64,000 nt of DNA from Cellulosimicrobium funkei (GTDB taxonomy: Bacteria; Actinomycetota; Actinomycetes; Actinomycetales; Cellulomonadaceae), in NCBI RefSeq assembly GCF_001019615.1, contig NZ_JNBQ01000014.1, positions 18,321 through 82,320 of the forward strand, read 5' to 3'. The notes beneath the pieces are model-generated. The model was not told where the DNA came from. It ran no database searches and worked only from the letters and a program-made list of their open reading frames with translations. A program made the position numbers and the translations under genes. The first letter of the stretch is position 1. Each line of letters starts with the position of its first letter. Of the stretch, positions 9,211 to 17,180 are shown piece by piece.

Positions 9211-9566
9211 TCGACCGCCTCCGCCGCCTGTTCTCCCGCTCGTCCGACGACGACCGCGTGCGCCCGACCGTCGACGCCGCCACCGCGGTGCAGCTCGTCC
9301 GCGACGGCGCGACGCTCCTCGACGTGCGCGAGCGCGACGAGTGGCGCACCGGGCACGCACCCCAGGCCGTGCACGTGCCGCTCGCCGACGTCCCCTCCGC
9401 CGCGCCGCGGCGCCTGAAGGACGGCGCGACCGTCGTCGTCGTGTGCGCGTCCGGGATGCGCTCGCGCACCGCGGCGCGCCAGCTCCGCTCGCTCGGCTAC
9501 GCCGCGACGAGCCTGTCCGGGGGGCTCGGCGCGTGGCAGGCCGCGGGCGGAGCCGTGCGACGCTGA
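9207..9566 (+). CDS. Single-domain rhodanese-like sulfurtransferase
   Basis: This 119-residue protein is one rhodanese domain after a short basic leader. The fold landmarks LLDVRERDEW and the catalytic loop VVCASGMRSRT (active cysteine) are visible, followed by the usual GG.GAW ending. It would move sulfane sulfur between thiols. The ATG overlaps the stop of the CoA-disulfide reductase gene (ATGA) and has a good SD, AAGGAGT, six bases upstream. The operon context supports persulfide metabolism. Confidence 0.9.
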   Translation: MIDRLRRLFSRSSDDDRVRPTVDAATAVQLVRDGATLLDVRERDEWRTGHAPQAVHVPLADVPSAAPRRLKDGATVVVVCASGMRSRTAARQLRSLGYAATSLSGGLGAWQAAGGAVRR

Positions 9567-9644
9567 TCCTGCACGACCCGCCCCCGACCGAGCAGCGCAC
9601 CCCGACCCGAGACCGAACCCACCCCACACCCGAGGAGACACACC

Positions 9645-9761
9645 GTGTGCAGTCCCGCCCTGTGCCGCACGTGCGGCAAGACCACCTGGACCGGCTGCGG
9701 CATGCACGCCGACGAGGTCATGGCCGAGGTGCCGCCCGAGAAGCGCTGCACCTGCGCCTGA
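9645..9761 (+). CDS. 38-residue cysteine-rich peptide of the persulfide operon
   Basis: A GTG at 9645, six bases after a clear SD (GAGGAGA), opens a 38-codon frame ending at a TGA at 9761. The peptide contains six cysteines and one histidine: Cys2, a CRTC pair at 7/10, Cys18, His21, and CTC at 35/37. This arrangement suggests a small metal-binding or persulfide-carrying protein. It lies 78 bp after the rhodanese gene and 82 bp before the repressor gene in the same direction. I do not recognise a named family; coding status rests on the SD, the cysteine pattern and the conserved-looking operon position. Confidence 0.7.
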   Translation: MCSPALCRTCGKTTWTGCGMHADEVMAEVPPEKRCTCA

Positions 9762-9843
9762 CCGCCGCCGGCCCGACCCTGACGCAGGCCCTCCGGCAGC
9801 ACTCTCGCTGCCACCCTTCCGAGACGAACGCAGGAGAACACCC

Positions 9844-10116
9844 GTGGAGCTCGACCGCACCGACATGGACAAGGTCGTCAACCGGCTCAAGCGCGCCCAG
9901 GGCCAGCTCGCGGCCGTCGTGCGCATGATCGACGAGGGGCGGGACTGCGAGGACGTCGTCACGCAGCTCTCCGCCGTGTCGCGCGCGCTCGACCGCGCGG
10001 GCTTCGCGATCATCGCGTCCGGCATGCGCCAGTGCCTCACCGAGCCGGCCGAGGACGGCGAGGACCCGACGCTCGACGTGGCGAAGCTCGAGAAGCTGTT
10101 CCTCTCGCTCGCCTGA
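9844..10116 (+). CDS. CsoR-family repressor, CstR-like (persulfide sensor type)
   Basis: The 90-residue all-helical protein belongs to the CsoR/FrmR family: it has the VVNRLKRAQGQLAAVVRMI opening helix and the two conserved cysteines, Cys35 (RDCEDV) and Cys64 (RQCL). In copper sensors the residue four before the second cysteine is His (H61 in M. tuberculosis CsoR); here that position is Gly60. Loss of this ligand with both cysteines retained matches CstR, which senses per- and polysulfides by cross-linking its cysteines. The GTG start has an AGGAGA SD six bases upstream. As last gene of the operon it probably represses the promoter palindrome at 7417-7436 (inference). Confidence 0.88.
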   Translation: MELDRTDMDKVVNRLKRAQGQLAAVVRMIDEGRDCEDVVTQLSAVSRALDRAGFAIIASGMRQCLTEPAEDGEDPTLDVAKLEKLFLSLA

Positions 10117-10166
10117 GGGCCTGGGCGGACCACCGCCCGGTCGCCGGCCCTCGTCGTCCCAGCGAC

Positions 10167-10206
10167 GGCCCGCGCCGGTCCACCCGAGGGTGGGCCGGCG
10201 CGGGCC
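10167..10206. terminator. Long GC hairpin between convergent genes
   Basis: Arms 10167-10185 and 10188-10206 pair over 19 bp with one G-U type mismatch and a two-base centre. The hairpin separates the 3' ends of the repressor gene (+) and the ABC exporter (-), so it can serve both strands. There is no strong T-run, as is common in high-GC actinobacteria. Confidence 0.7.
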
Positions 10207-10214
10207 GAGCCGCG

Positions 10215-12344
10215 TCAGGCGCCTGCCGGCCGCCCCGCGGGGGTGACGGCGTCCACCGCGTCGTCCTGCGCCTCGGCGCCGACCGGCGCCGCGAACTGGC
10301 TCTCGTACAGCCGCGCGTACGCGCCGCCCGCCGCGAGCAGCTCGTCGTGCGAGCCCTGCTCGACGATCGACCCCTGCTCCATGACGAGGATCGTGTCCGC
10401 GTCGCGGATCGTCGACAGGCGGTGCGCGATGACGAACGACGTGCGCCCCTCGCGCAGCGCGTTCATCGCCTGCTGGACCAGCACCTCGGTGCGCGTGTCG
10501 ACCGAGCTCGTCGCCTCGTCGAGCACGAGGATCGCCGGGTCGGCGAGGAACGCGCGCGCGATCGTGAGGAGCTGCTTCTCCCCCGCGCTCACGCTCGAGC
10601 CCTCGTCGTCGATCACCGTCGCGTACCCGTCGGGCAGCGTGCGCACGAACGGGTCGACGTGCGTCGCGCGCGTCGCCGCGAGGAACTCCTCCTCGCCCAC
10701 GTCGCGCCCGTCGCGCACGCCGTAGCGCAGGTTCTCCTCGATCGTGCCCTTGAACAGCCACGTGTCCTGGAGCACCATCCCGATGTCGGAGCGCAGGTCG
10801 TCGCGCGTCATGGCGCGCGTGTCCACGCCGTCGAGCGTGATCCGGCCGGAGCCGACGTCGTAGAACCGCATGAGCAGGTTGACGAGCGTGGTCTTGCCCG
10901 CCCCCGTCGGCCCGACGATCGCGATCGTCTGGCCGGGCTCGACGACGAGGTCGAGGTGCTCGATGAGCGGCGTGTCGGGGCTGTAGGAGAACGACACGTC
11001 CTCGAACGCGACGCGGCCGCGCACCGGGTCGACCGTCTCCGCGGGCGACGGGTCCGGCGTCTGCTCCTCGGCGTCGAGCAGGTCGTAGACCCGCTCGGCC
11101 GACGCGACGCCCGACTGGAGCAGGTTCATCATCGACGCGATCTGCGTGATGGGCTGCGTGAACTGGCGCGAGTACTGGATGAACGCCTGCACGTCGCCGA
11201 GGGTCATGGTGCCCGACGCGACGCGCAGCCCGCCGACGACCGCGACGATCACGTAGTTGAGGTTCGCGATGAAGCCCATCGCCGGCTGGATGGTGCCGGA
11301 GATGAACTGTGCCTTGAAGCTCGCGTCGTACAGGTCGCCGTTCTCGCGCTCGAAGTCGTCGATCGCGGCCTGCTGGTGGCCGTAGACCTTGACGAGCGTG
11401 TGCCCGGTGTACATCTCCTCGATGTGCGCGTTGAGGCGTCCCGTGGCCGCCCACTGCTGGATGAACTGCGGCTGCGAGCGCTTGGCGATCTGCGCCGTGA
11501 TGAGCACGGACAGCGGCACCGTCACGAGCGCGACCACCGCGAGCAGCGGCGAGATCCAGAACATCACGCCGAGCACGCCGACCACGGTGAGCACCGACGT
11601 CACGAGCTGCGAGAGCGTCTGCGTGAGCGTCTGGGAGATGTTGTCGATGTCGTTCGTGACGCGCGAGAGGATCTCGCCGCGCGGGTTGCGGTCGAAGTAC
11701 GACAGCGGGAGGCGCCCGAGCTTGGTCTGCACCTCACCGCGCAGCCGGTAGACGGTGCGCTGCACGACGATCGCCGTGATGCGCCCCTGGAGCCACCCGA
11801 ACAGGAACGAGCCGACGTAGACCGCGAGCACCCACGCGAGAACGGTCGCGAGCGCCGTGAAGTCGATGCCCTCGCCGGGAACGAGGCCGGGTACGCCCGA
11901 GACGAGGTCCGCGACCTGGTCCTGCCCCTGGGCGCGCAGCGCGTCGACGGCCTGCGCCTGCGTGACGCCCGCCGGGAGCTGGGACCCGACGACGCCCGCG
12001 AAGATGATGTTCGTCGCGTTGCCGAGGAGCTTGGGGCCGGCGACCGCGAGCGCCACCGAGACGATGCCGAGGATCACGACGGCGACGATCGGCACGCGCT
12101 CGGGTCGCAGCGACGCGGCGAACCGGCGCAGGGAGCCCTTGAAGTCGAGCGCCTTCTCGCCCGGGACGCCCATGCCGCCCATCGGGCCGTGCCCTCCGCC
12201 ACCGCGGGGACGTCCGGCGAGCCGTGTCCGGGCGACGTCGCCACCCTTCGCGGTGGGCTTGTCGGAGCCGGGCGCGGCGTCGGGCGCGGGGGTGTCCCGG
12301 CCCGACGGCGCGGGCGTGCGCGAGGCGTCCTGCTCGCCGCTCAT
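10215..12344 (-). CDS. Heterodimeric ABC exporter, subunit with the catalytic Walker B Glu
   Basis: This 709-residue half-transporter has an unusual cytoplasmic N-terminal extension of about 75 residues rich in Pro, Gly and Ala, then a six-helix exporter domain (about residues 85-420) and a nucleotide-binding domain. Walker A is GPTGAGKTT, Walker B ends VLDEATSSVD with a normal catalytic Glu, and the signature loop is SVSAGEKQ instead of LSGGQ. The ATG at 12344 overlaps the upstream partner's stop (ATGA). Together with that partner, which has Asp in place of the Walker B Glu, it forms a typical asymmetric heterodimeric exporter of the TM287/288, TmrAB or BmrCD kind. Export of drugs or lipophilic compounds is likely; the substrate is unknown. 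Confidence 0.9.
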   Translation of the reverse strand: MSGEQDASRTPAPSGRDTPAPDAAPGSDKPTAKGGDVARTRLAGRPRGGGGHGPMGGMGVPGEKALDFKGSLRRFAASLRPERVPIVAVVILGIVSVALAVAGPKLLGNATNIIFAGVVGSQLPAGVTQAQAVDALRAQGQDQVADLVSGVPGLVPGEGIDFTALATVLAWVLAVYVGSFLFGWLQGRITAIVVQRTVYRLRGEVQTKLGRLPLSYFDRNPRGEILSRVTNDIDNISQTLTQTLSQLVTSVLTVVGVLGVMFWISPLLAVVALVTVPLSVLITAQIAKRSQPQFIQQWAATGRLNAHIEEMYTGHTLVKVYGHQQAAIDDFERENGDLYDASFKAQFISGTIQPAMGFIANLNYVIVAVVGGLRVASGTMTLGDVQAFIQYSRQFTQPITQIASMMNLLQSGVASAERVYDLLDAEEQTPDPSPAETVDPVRGRVAFEDVSFSYSPDTPLIEHLDLVVEPGQTIAIVGPTGAGKTTLVNLLMRFYDVGSGRITLDGVDTRAMTRDDLRSDIGMVLQDTWLFKGTIEENLRYGVRDGRDVGEEEFLAATRATHVDPFVRTLPDGYATVIDDEGSSVSAGEKQLLTIARAFLADPAILVLDEATSSVDTRTEVLVQQAMNALREGRTSFVIAHRLSTIRDADTILVMEQGSIVEQGSHDELLAAGGAYARLYESQFAAPVGAEAQDDAVDAVTPAGRPAGA

Positions 12345-14074
12345 GCTGCCTCCTCGATCGAGAGCTGGGAGTAGACGATCTCCTGGTAGGTCTCGTTGGA
12401 CTCGAGGAGCTCGGCGTGCGTGCCGCGGCCGACGATGCGGCCGTGGTCGAGCACGAGGATCTGGTCGGCGCCGCGGATCGTCGCGACGCGCTGCGCGACG
12501 ACGATCACCGTGGAGTGCCGCGTGCGGGGCGCGAGAGCAGCGCGCAGGCGCGCGTCCGTCGCGTAGTCGAGCGCGGAGAACGAGTCGTCGAACAGGTAGA
12601 CCGCGGGGTCGCGCACGATCGCGCGGGCGATGGCGAGCCGCTGGCGCTGGCCGCCGGAGAAGTTCGTCCCGCCCTGCGCGACGGGCGCGTCGAGCCCGCC
12701 GTCGAGCGCCTCGACGAAGTCGCGGGCCTGGGCGACGTCGAGCGCCTCCCACATCTGCTCCTCGGTCGCGTCCGGCCGCCCGTAGCGGAGGTTGTCCGCG
12801 ACCGTCCCCGAGAACAAGTAGGCCTTCTGCGGCACGAGGCCCAGGAGCGAGCCGAGGTCCGCGCCCGTGAGGTCGCGCACGTCGGTCCCGTCGATGCGCA
12901 CCGACCCGCCCGTGACGTCGAACAGCCGGGGCACGAGGTTGAGCAGCGTCGTCTTGCCGGAACCCGTCGAGCCGATGATCGCCGTCGTCTGCCCGGGCTC
13001 GGCCACGAACGAGACGTCGTGGAGCACCGGGTCCTCGGCGCCCGGGTAGCGGAACTCGACGCCGTCGAGCTCGACGCGCCCGGTCCGCGACGTGAGGGCG
13101 ACGGGACGCTCTGGCTCGACCACCGTGGCGGTCGTGCGCAGGACGTCCGTGATGCGCTCGGCGGAGACCGCCGCGCGCGGCACCATCATGAACATCATCG
13201 TCGACATCATCACGGCCATGAGGATGTACATGAGGTACGACAGGAACGCGGTGAGCGCGCCGACCTCCATGTCGCCCGCGTCGATCTGACGACCGCCGAA
13301 CCACAGCACCGCGATGCTCGACGCGTTCATGACGAGCATGACCGTCGGGAACATGAGCGCCATGAGCTTGCCCGCCTTGAGCGAGACGTCGAACAGCGCG
13401 TCGTTCGCGACGTCGAAGCGCTCGGCCTCGCGACGCTCGCGCACGAACGCCCGGATCACGCGGATGCCCGTGATCTGCTCGCGCAGGACGGCGTTGATGC
13501 CGTCGATCTTCTTCTGCATCTGCCGGAAGTACGGGACCATCCGCCAGATGATGAGCCCCACGCTCACGCCGAGCACGGGCACGATGACGAGCAGCAGGGC
13601 GGAGAGCTCGACGTTCTCCTGGAGCGCCATGACCACGCCGCCGACCAGCATGATCGGCGCCATGACCATGATGGTCAGCGACAGCAGCACGAGCATCTGC
13701 ACCTGCTGCACGTCGTTCGTGGTGCGCGTGATGAGGGACGGCGCACCGAACTGGCCCATCTCCTGGGCGGAGAAGCGCTGCACGTTGGTGAACAGCCCGG
13801 CGCGCACGTCGCGGCCGAACGACATCGCGACCCGCGCGCCGAAGTAGACGGCGGCGACCGCGCACACGACCTGCCCGAGGCTCACGAGGAGCATGAGCCC
13901 GCCGGTGCGCATGATGTAGGCGGTGTCGCCCTGCGTGACGCCCTGGTCGATGATGTCGGCGTTGAGGCTCGGCAGGTACAGCGACGCGAGCGTCGCGAGG
14001 AGCTGGAGCACGAGGAGGATGAGGATCGGTGTCAGGTAGGGACGCAACCGCGTCCGCAGGAGGCTGACGAGCAT
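12341..14074 (-). CDS. Heterodimeric ABC exporter, subunit with degenerate Walker B
   Basis: The 577-residue protein has six membrane helices (starting LRPYLTPILILLVLQLLATL) and an ABC domain with Walker A GSTGSGKTT, signature FSGGQRQ, and Walker B VYLFDDSFSALD. The residue after the Walker B Asp is Asp instead of Glu, so this nucleotide site should be hydrolytically poor, as in one subunit of heterodimeric exporters. The ATG is preceded by an ACAGGAA ribosome binding site. The gene is first in a two-gene unit with the 10215-12344 gene and lies 126 bp downstream of a TetR-family regulator gene on the same strand, a common arrangement for multidrug exporters. Confidence 0.92.
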   Translation of the reverse strand: MLVSLLRTRLRPYLTPILILLVLQLLATLASLYLPSLNADIIDQGVTQGDTAYIMRTGGLMLLVSLGQVVCAVAAVYFGARVAMSFGRDVRAGLFTNVQRFSAQEMGQFGAPSLITRTTNDVQQVQMLVLLSLTIMVMAPIMLVGGVVMALQENVELSALLLVIVPVLGVSVGLIIWRMVPYFRQMQKKIDGINAVLREQITGIRVIRAFVRERREAERFDVANDALFDVSLKAGKLMALMFPTVMLVMNASSIAVLWFGGRQIDAGDMEVGALTAFLSYLMYILMAVMMSTMMFMMVPRAAVSAERITDVLRTTATVVEPERPVALTSRTGRVELDGVEFRYPGAEDPVLHDVSFVAEPGQTTAIIGSTGSGKTTLLNLVPRLFDVTGGSVRIDGTDVRDLTGADLGSLLGLVPQKAYLFSGTVADNLRYGRPDATEEQMWEALDVAQARDFVEALDGGLDAPVAQGGTNFSGGQRQRLAIARAIVRDPAVYLFDDSFSALDYATDARLRAALAPRTRHSTVIVVAQRVATIRGADQILVLDHGRIVGRGTHAELLESNETYQEIVYSQLSIEEAA

Positions 14075-14200
14075 GGGGTTCCTGTCCGGGTGGGGGCTAC
14101 GGGACGGGCGGTCGGGCCGTGGACGCTCCAGGTGCGTCAGGGGCTCGGACCGGGGACGGAGCCGGGCGAGGGCTGCCGCGGGGCGCGGTGGCGAGACCCG

Positions 14201-14995
14201 TCAGGGCGAGGGGTCGGTCGTGACGTCCGCTCCGATGCCACCCAGGATCAGGTCGGCGAGCTGCACGGCGTCGAGCCTGTCACCGCCCGAGAGGTGCGGC
14301 AAGGCGTTTCCGAAGACGAGGGAGAACACGGCGCGGGCCGCGAGCCCGGGTTCTACGCGCAGCTCCGCGCCGTGAGCGGAGAGCTTGCGCTCGATCGCCC
14401 CGACGATCTCGCGCGCGGAGCGCTCGCGCGCGTCGAAGCCCGCCCGGCGGGCGTCCGGGCCGTCCCCGGCCCGCATCCGGCGCACGGTCTCGACGCGGTC
14501 CGCGGTCGCGCGGTCGGGCACCGCGTCCCCGTGCGGGCCGGCCGCGCGCCCTGCGGAGTGACGGTGCGGGTCGAGCACCTGGTGCGCGGCGGCGAAGATC
14601 CGCATGCCGACGCGCTGCGCCTCGAGCAGGAACTCGACGATGCTCACCACGAGCGGGCGCAGACCGTCGTCGTCCGGGAGCAGGCCGATCGCCGCGACCG
14701 CGGGCGCCGGGTCGAGCGAGCGCACGACGGCGGCGTGCAGGATCTCGTCCTTGTCCGCGAACGCGCGGAACAGCGTGCCCTCCGCGACGCCCGCGGCGTC
14801 GGCGATCTGGCGCGTCGTCACGGCGGCGCCGTGCTCGACGAGCAACGGGATCGTCGCGGCCGCGATCGCGTCGCGGCGCTCCTCGCGCGACAGCGGACGG
14901 GCGCGCGTGCGCTCGGGGGCAGGCGCGCCGGGCGCTGCCTCGGCGCCGGACGGCGCGTCGGGCGGTGCGTCCGATGGGAAGGAGACCGGTGCCAC
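14201..14995 (-). CDS. TetR-family transcriptional regulator
   Basis: About 264 residues. After a disordered Pro/Ala-rich leader of about 35 residues comes the TetR DNA-binding domain: RRDAIAAATIPLLVEHGAA, then the helix-turn-helix TTRQIADAAGVAEGTLFRAF and ADKDEIL. The rest is a helical ligand domain. The GTG at 14995 is chosen because it lies seven bases after a -10 hexamer TAGCGT (15008-15003) without an SD, that is, a leaderless start. An inverted repeat sits just upstream of that -10 and is probably its own operator. It likely controls the ABC exporter genes immediately downstream; the ligand is unknown. Confidence 0.85.
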   Translation of the reverse strand: MAPVSFPSDAPPDAPSGAEAAPGAPAPERTRARPLSREERRDAIAAATIPLLVEHGAAVTTRQIADAAGVAEGTLFRAFADKDEILHAAVVRSLDPAPAVAAIGLLPDDDGLRPLVVSIVEFLLEAQRVGMRIFAAAHQVLDPHRHSAGRAAGPHGDAVPDRATADRVETVRRMRAGDGPDARRAGFDARERSAREIVGAIERKLSAHGAELRVEPGLAARAVFSLVFGNALPHLSGGDRLDAVQLADLILGGIGADVTTDPSP

Positions 14996-15002
14996 GACCT
15001 CG

Positions 15003-15027
15003 ACGCTAACTGAGTGAGCACTCACTC
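15003..15027 (-). promoter_or_regulatory. TetR promoter with inverted-repeat operator
   Basis: On the minus strand a -10 hexamer TAGCGT (15008-15003) lies seven bases before the GTG of the TetR gene. Directly upstream is the inverted repeat GAGTGAG-CA-CTCACTC (15012-15027), which would lie between -10 and -35. A 7-2-7 symmetric site in this position is typical of TetR autoregulation. The same sequence was not seen in front of the exporter genes. Confidence 0.65.
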
Positions 15028-15128
15028 TCAACCTCGTCCGCTCACGGCGAACCGCTCGCGGCCTGTGGGAGCGTGGCGCCGTCAGGGTCCTACGGACCGG
15101 GAGGGCCGGGCGCTGCGGAACTGGCCGC

Positions 15129-15176
15129 GCACGACGAAGCCCCCGCACCCGGGTGGGTGCGGAGGCTGCGTCGTGC
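15129..15176 (-). terminator. Hairpin terminator downstream of the SPFH gene
   Basis: Arms 15129-15149 and 15156-15176 pair over 21 bp with two mismatches and a six-base loop. It lies about 65 bp after the SPFH stop and separates that unit from the TetR gene on the same strand. The rest of 14996-15240 shows only the TetR promoter; I see no gene there. Confidence 0.6.
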
Positions 15177-15240
15177 GTCCCCGCCGGGCTGCACTGCGGG
15201 TCGCGGACGCGGTACCGCGATCCGTCAGTGCGGCGGTCCG

Positions 15241-16566
15241 TCAGTGGCGCGGCGGGAACGACGGCGGTCCGCCCGCGGGCGGCTCGTCGGCGGGCGGCTC
15301 GTCCGTCGCCGGAGCGTCCTCCACGATCGGCTGCGGGGGCGGCGCGTACTGCGAAGCTCCGCCCAGCGGGCGCGGCGTCGCGGCACCCGGCTCCGGCGGG
15401 CCCGCGCGGTGCTCGCCGGAGCCGCCCGGGTGCTGACCGCGCTCCGTCTGCGGGTCGAACGGGAGGCCGGACCGCGTCCCCGCGCTCGTCGCGTCGGCGG
15501 TGGCCGCCTCGGCCTGCCGCCGCGCCTCCGCCAGCGCCTCCGACGGGTCGGTGAGCGACGGCACGCCGAACTTCACGCGGTCGCGCTCCCGCTCGCGGCG
15601 CGCCTCGGCGCTCGCCTCGGCCGCCTCCGCGTCCTGGGCGGGCGTCGCGCCCGGCACGCCCCCGCCGTCGATCCCCGGCACGCCGCCGAAGCCCTTGGCG
15701 ATGGACCCGAGCGCGGCCGTGAACTCCGTCGGCACGACCCACAGCTTGCTGGCGCTGCCGTTCGCGATCTGCGGGAGCATCTGGAGGTACTGGTACGCGA
15801 GCAGCTTGGGGTCGGCGTCGCCCTCGTGGATGGCGTCGAACACCTGGAGGATCGCGCGCGCCTCGCCCTCCGCGGTGAGGATCTTCGACTGCGCGTCACC
15901 CTCGGCCCGGAGGATCGCCGCCTGCTTCTCACCCTCGGCCGTGAGGATCTGCGACTGCTTGACGCCCTCGGCGGTGAGGATGGCGGCGCGGCGGTCACGC
16001 TCGGCGCGCATCTGCTGCTCCATCGAGCCCTGCACGCTGGGCGGCGGGTCGATCGACTTGAGCTCGACGCGGTTGACACGGATGCCCCAGCGACCGGTCG
16101 CCTCGTCGAGGACGCCGCGGAGCTGGCCGTTGATCTGGTCACGGCTCGTGAGCGTCTGCTCGAGGTCCATCGAGCCGATGACGTTGCGGAGCGTCGTGAC
16201 GGTGAGCTGCTCGATCGCGGTGATGTAGTTCGCGATCTCGTAGACCGCCGACTTGGGCTCCGTGACCTGGAAGTAGATCACCGTGTCGATGCTGACCACG
16301 AGGTTGTCCGACGTGATCACGGGCTGCGGCGGGAACGACACGACCTGCTCGCGCAGGTCGACCGAGGCGCGCACGCGGTCGATGAACGGCACCAGCAGGT
16401 GCAGGCCCGGCTCGAGCGTGCGCGAGTACCGGCCCAGGCGCTCGACGATGATCGCGACCGCCTGCGGCACGATGCGCACCGCCTTGACGAGCGCGACGAT
16501 CACGAAGATCAGGATCAGCGCGAGGACGACGTACGCGAGGATCGTTCCGGGACTGGGGTCGTTCAT
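15241..16566 (-). CDS. SPFH/band 7 (stomatin-like) membrane scaffold protein
   Basis: The 441-residue protein starts with one transmembrane helix (YVVLALILIFVIVALV, residues about 12-27), followed by the SPFH domain (VERLGRYSRTLEPGLHLLVPF, about residues 40-200) and a coiled-coil of repeated AEGxKQ/AILxAEG units (about 205-270), characteristic of paraslipin/QmcA-type proteins. The C-terminal 120 residues are Pro/Glu-rich and probably disordered. A strong SD (CAGGAGG) precedes the ATG. The upstream gene encodes an NfeD-like partner, as is usual for this family, whose members organise membrane microdomains. Confidence 0.92.
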   Translation of the reverse strand: MNDPSPGTILAYVVLALILIFVIVALVKAVRIVPQAVAIIVERLGRYSRTLEPGLHLLVPFIDRVRASVDLREQVVSFPPQPVITSDNLVVSIDTVIYFQVTEPKSAVYEIANYITAIEQLTVTTLRNVIGSMDLEQTLTSRDQINGQLRGVLDEATGRWGIRVNRVELKSIDPPPSVQGSMEQQMRAERDRRAAILTAEGVKQSQILTAEGEKQAAILRAEGDAQSKILTAEGEARAILQVFDAIHEGDADPKLLAYQYLQMLPQIANGSASKLWVVPTEFTAALGSIAKGFGGVPGIDGGGVPGATPAQDAEAAEASAEARRERERDRVKFGVPSLTDPSEALAEARRQAEAATADATSAGTRSGLPFDPQTERGQHPGGSGEHRAGPPEPGAATPRPLGGASQYAPPPQPIVEDAPATDEPPADEPPAGGPPSFPPRH

Positions 16567-16630
16567 CGACTACCTCCTGGTCGTCGGCGCGACCGGTCGC
16601 CCGGCGGCGCGTGCGGGTCGTGCCGGTCGG

Positions 16631-17083
16631 TCACGACCCGGTCGGGTGCTGCGCGGGCAGCGGCGCGACGACGGCCGTCGCGCCGTCGATCCGGACGACG
16701 CGCACCTCCGTCCCCACGGGGATCTGGGGGGCGTCCGGCTCGGTCCGCGCGGTCCAGACCTCGCCGACGAGCTTCACGCGACCGCCGAACTCGCTCACGC
16801 GGTCGACCGCGAGCGCCGTCCGGCCGACGTGAGCGGCGACGTTCGTCTCGGTGAGCGGGACCCTGGAGCGCAGGTGCCGCAGCAGCCACGGACGCAGCGT
16901 GAGCAGCAGGATGACGCTCACGACCGCGAACGTGACGATCTGGAGCCAGAGCGGCCCTCCGGCCGCGTTCACGCCCGCCGCGGCGAGCGAGCCGCCGGCC
17001 AGCATGATGAGCACGAGGTCGAGCGAGATGATCTCCACGAGACCGAGGAGCAGCGCCGCTCCGACCCACCACAGCCAGTCCAT
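16631..17083 (-). CDS. NfeD-like membrane protein, partner of the SPFH protein
   Basis: About 150 residues: two to three transmembrane segments (MDWLWWVGAALLLGLVEI and PLWLQIVTFAVVSVILLLTL) followed by an OB-fold domain (GRTALAVDRVSEFGGRVKL to the VGTEVRVVRIDGA ending). NfeD proteins work with SPFH scaffolds, and the SPFH gene follows 64 bp downstream on the same strand. I chose the ATG at 17083 because the family starts at MDWLWW and a GGGGG tract lies upstream; an in-frame GTG at 17101 is an alternative. Upstream, TAAAG occurs twice, 11 bp apart (17108-17124, minus strand), including a possible -10 TAAAGT. Confidence 0.88.
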   Translation of the reverse strand: MDWLWWVGAALLLGLVEIISLDLVLIMLAGGSLAAAGVNAAGGPLWLQIVTFAVVSVILLLTLRPWLLRHLRSRVPLTETNVAAHVGRTALAVDRVSEFGGRVKLVGEVWTARTEPDAPQIPVGTEVRVVRIDGATAVVAPLPAQHPTGS

Positions 17084-17180
17084 CTCGACCCCCGTTCCCA
17101 CGTGCGCGCTTTACGTGTACTTTACCGAATTTCCGCCCGCGGTGCACGCATCCCGACGTACCTGGTCGACGACGGGTGCG

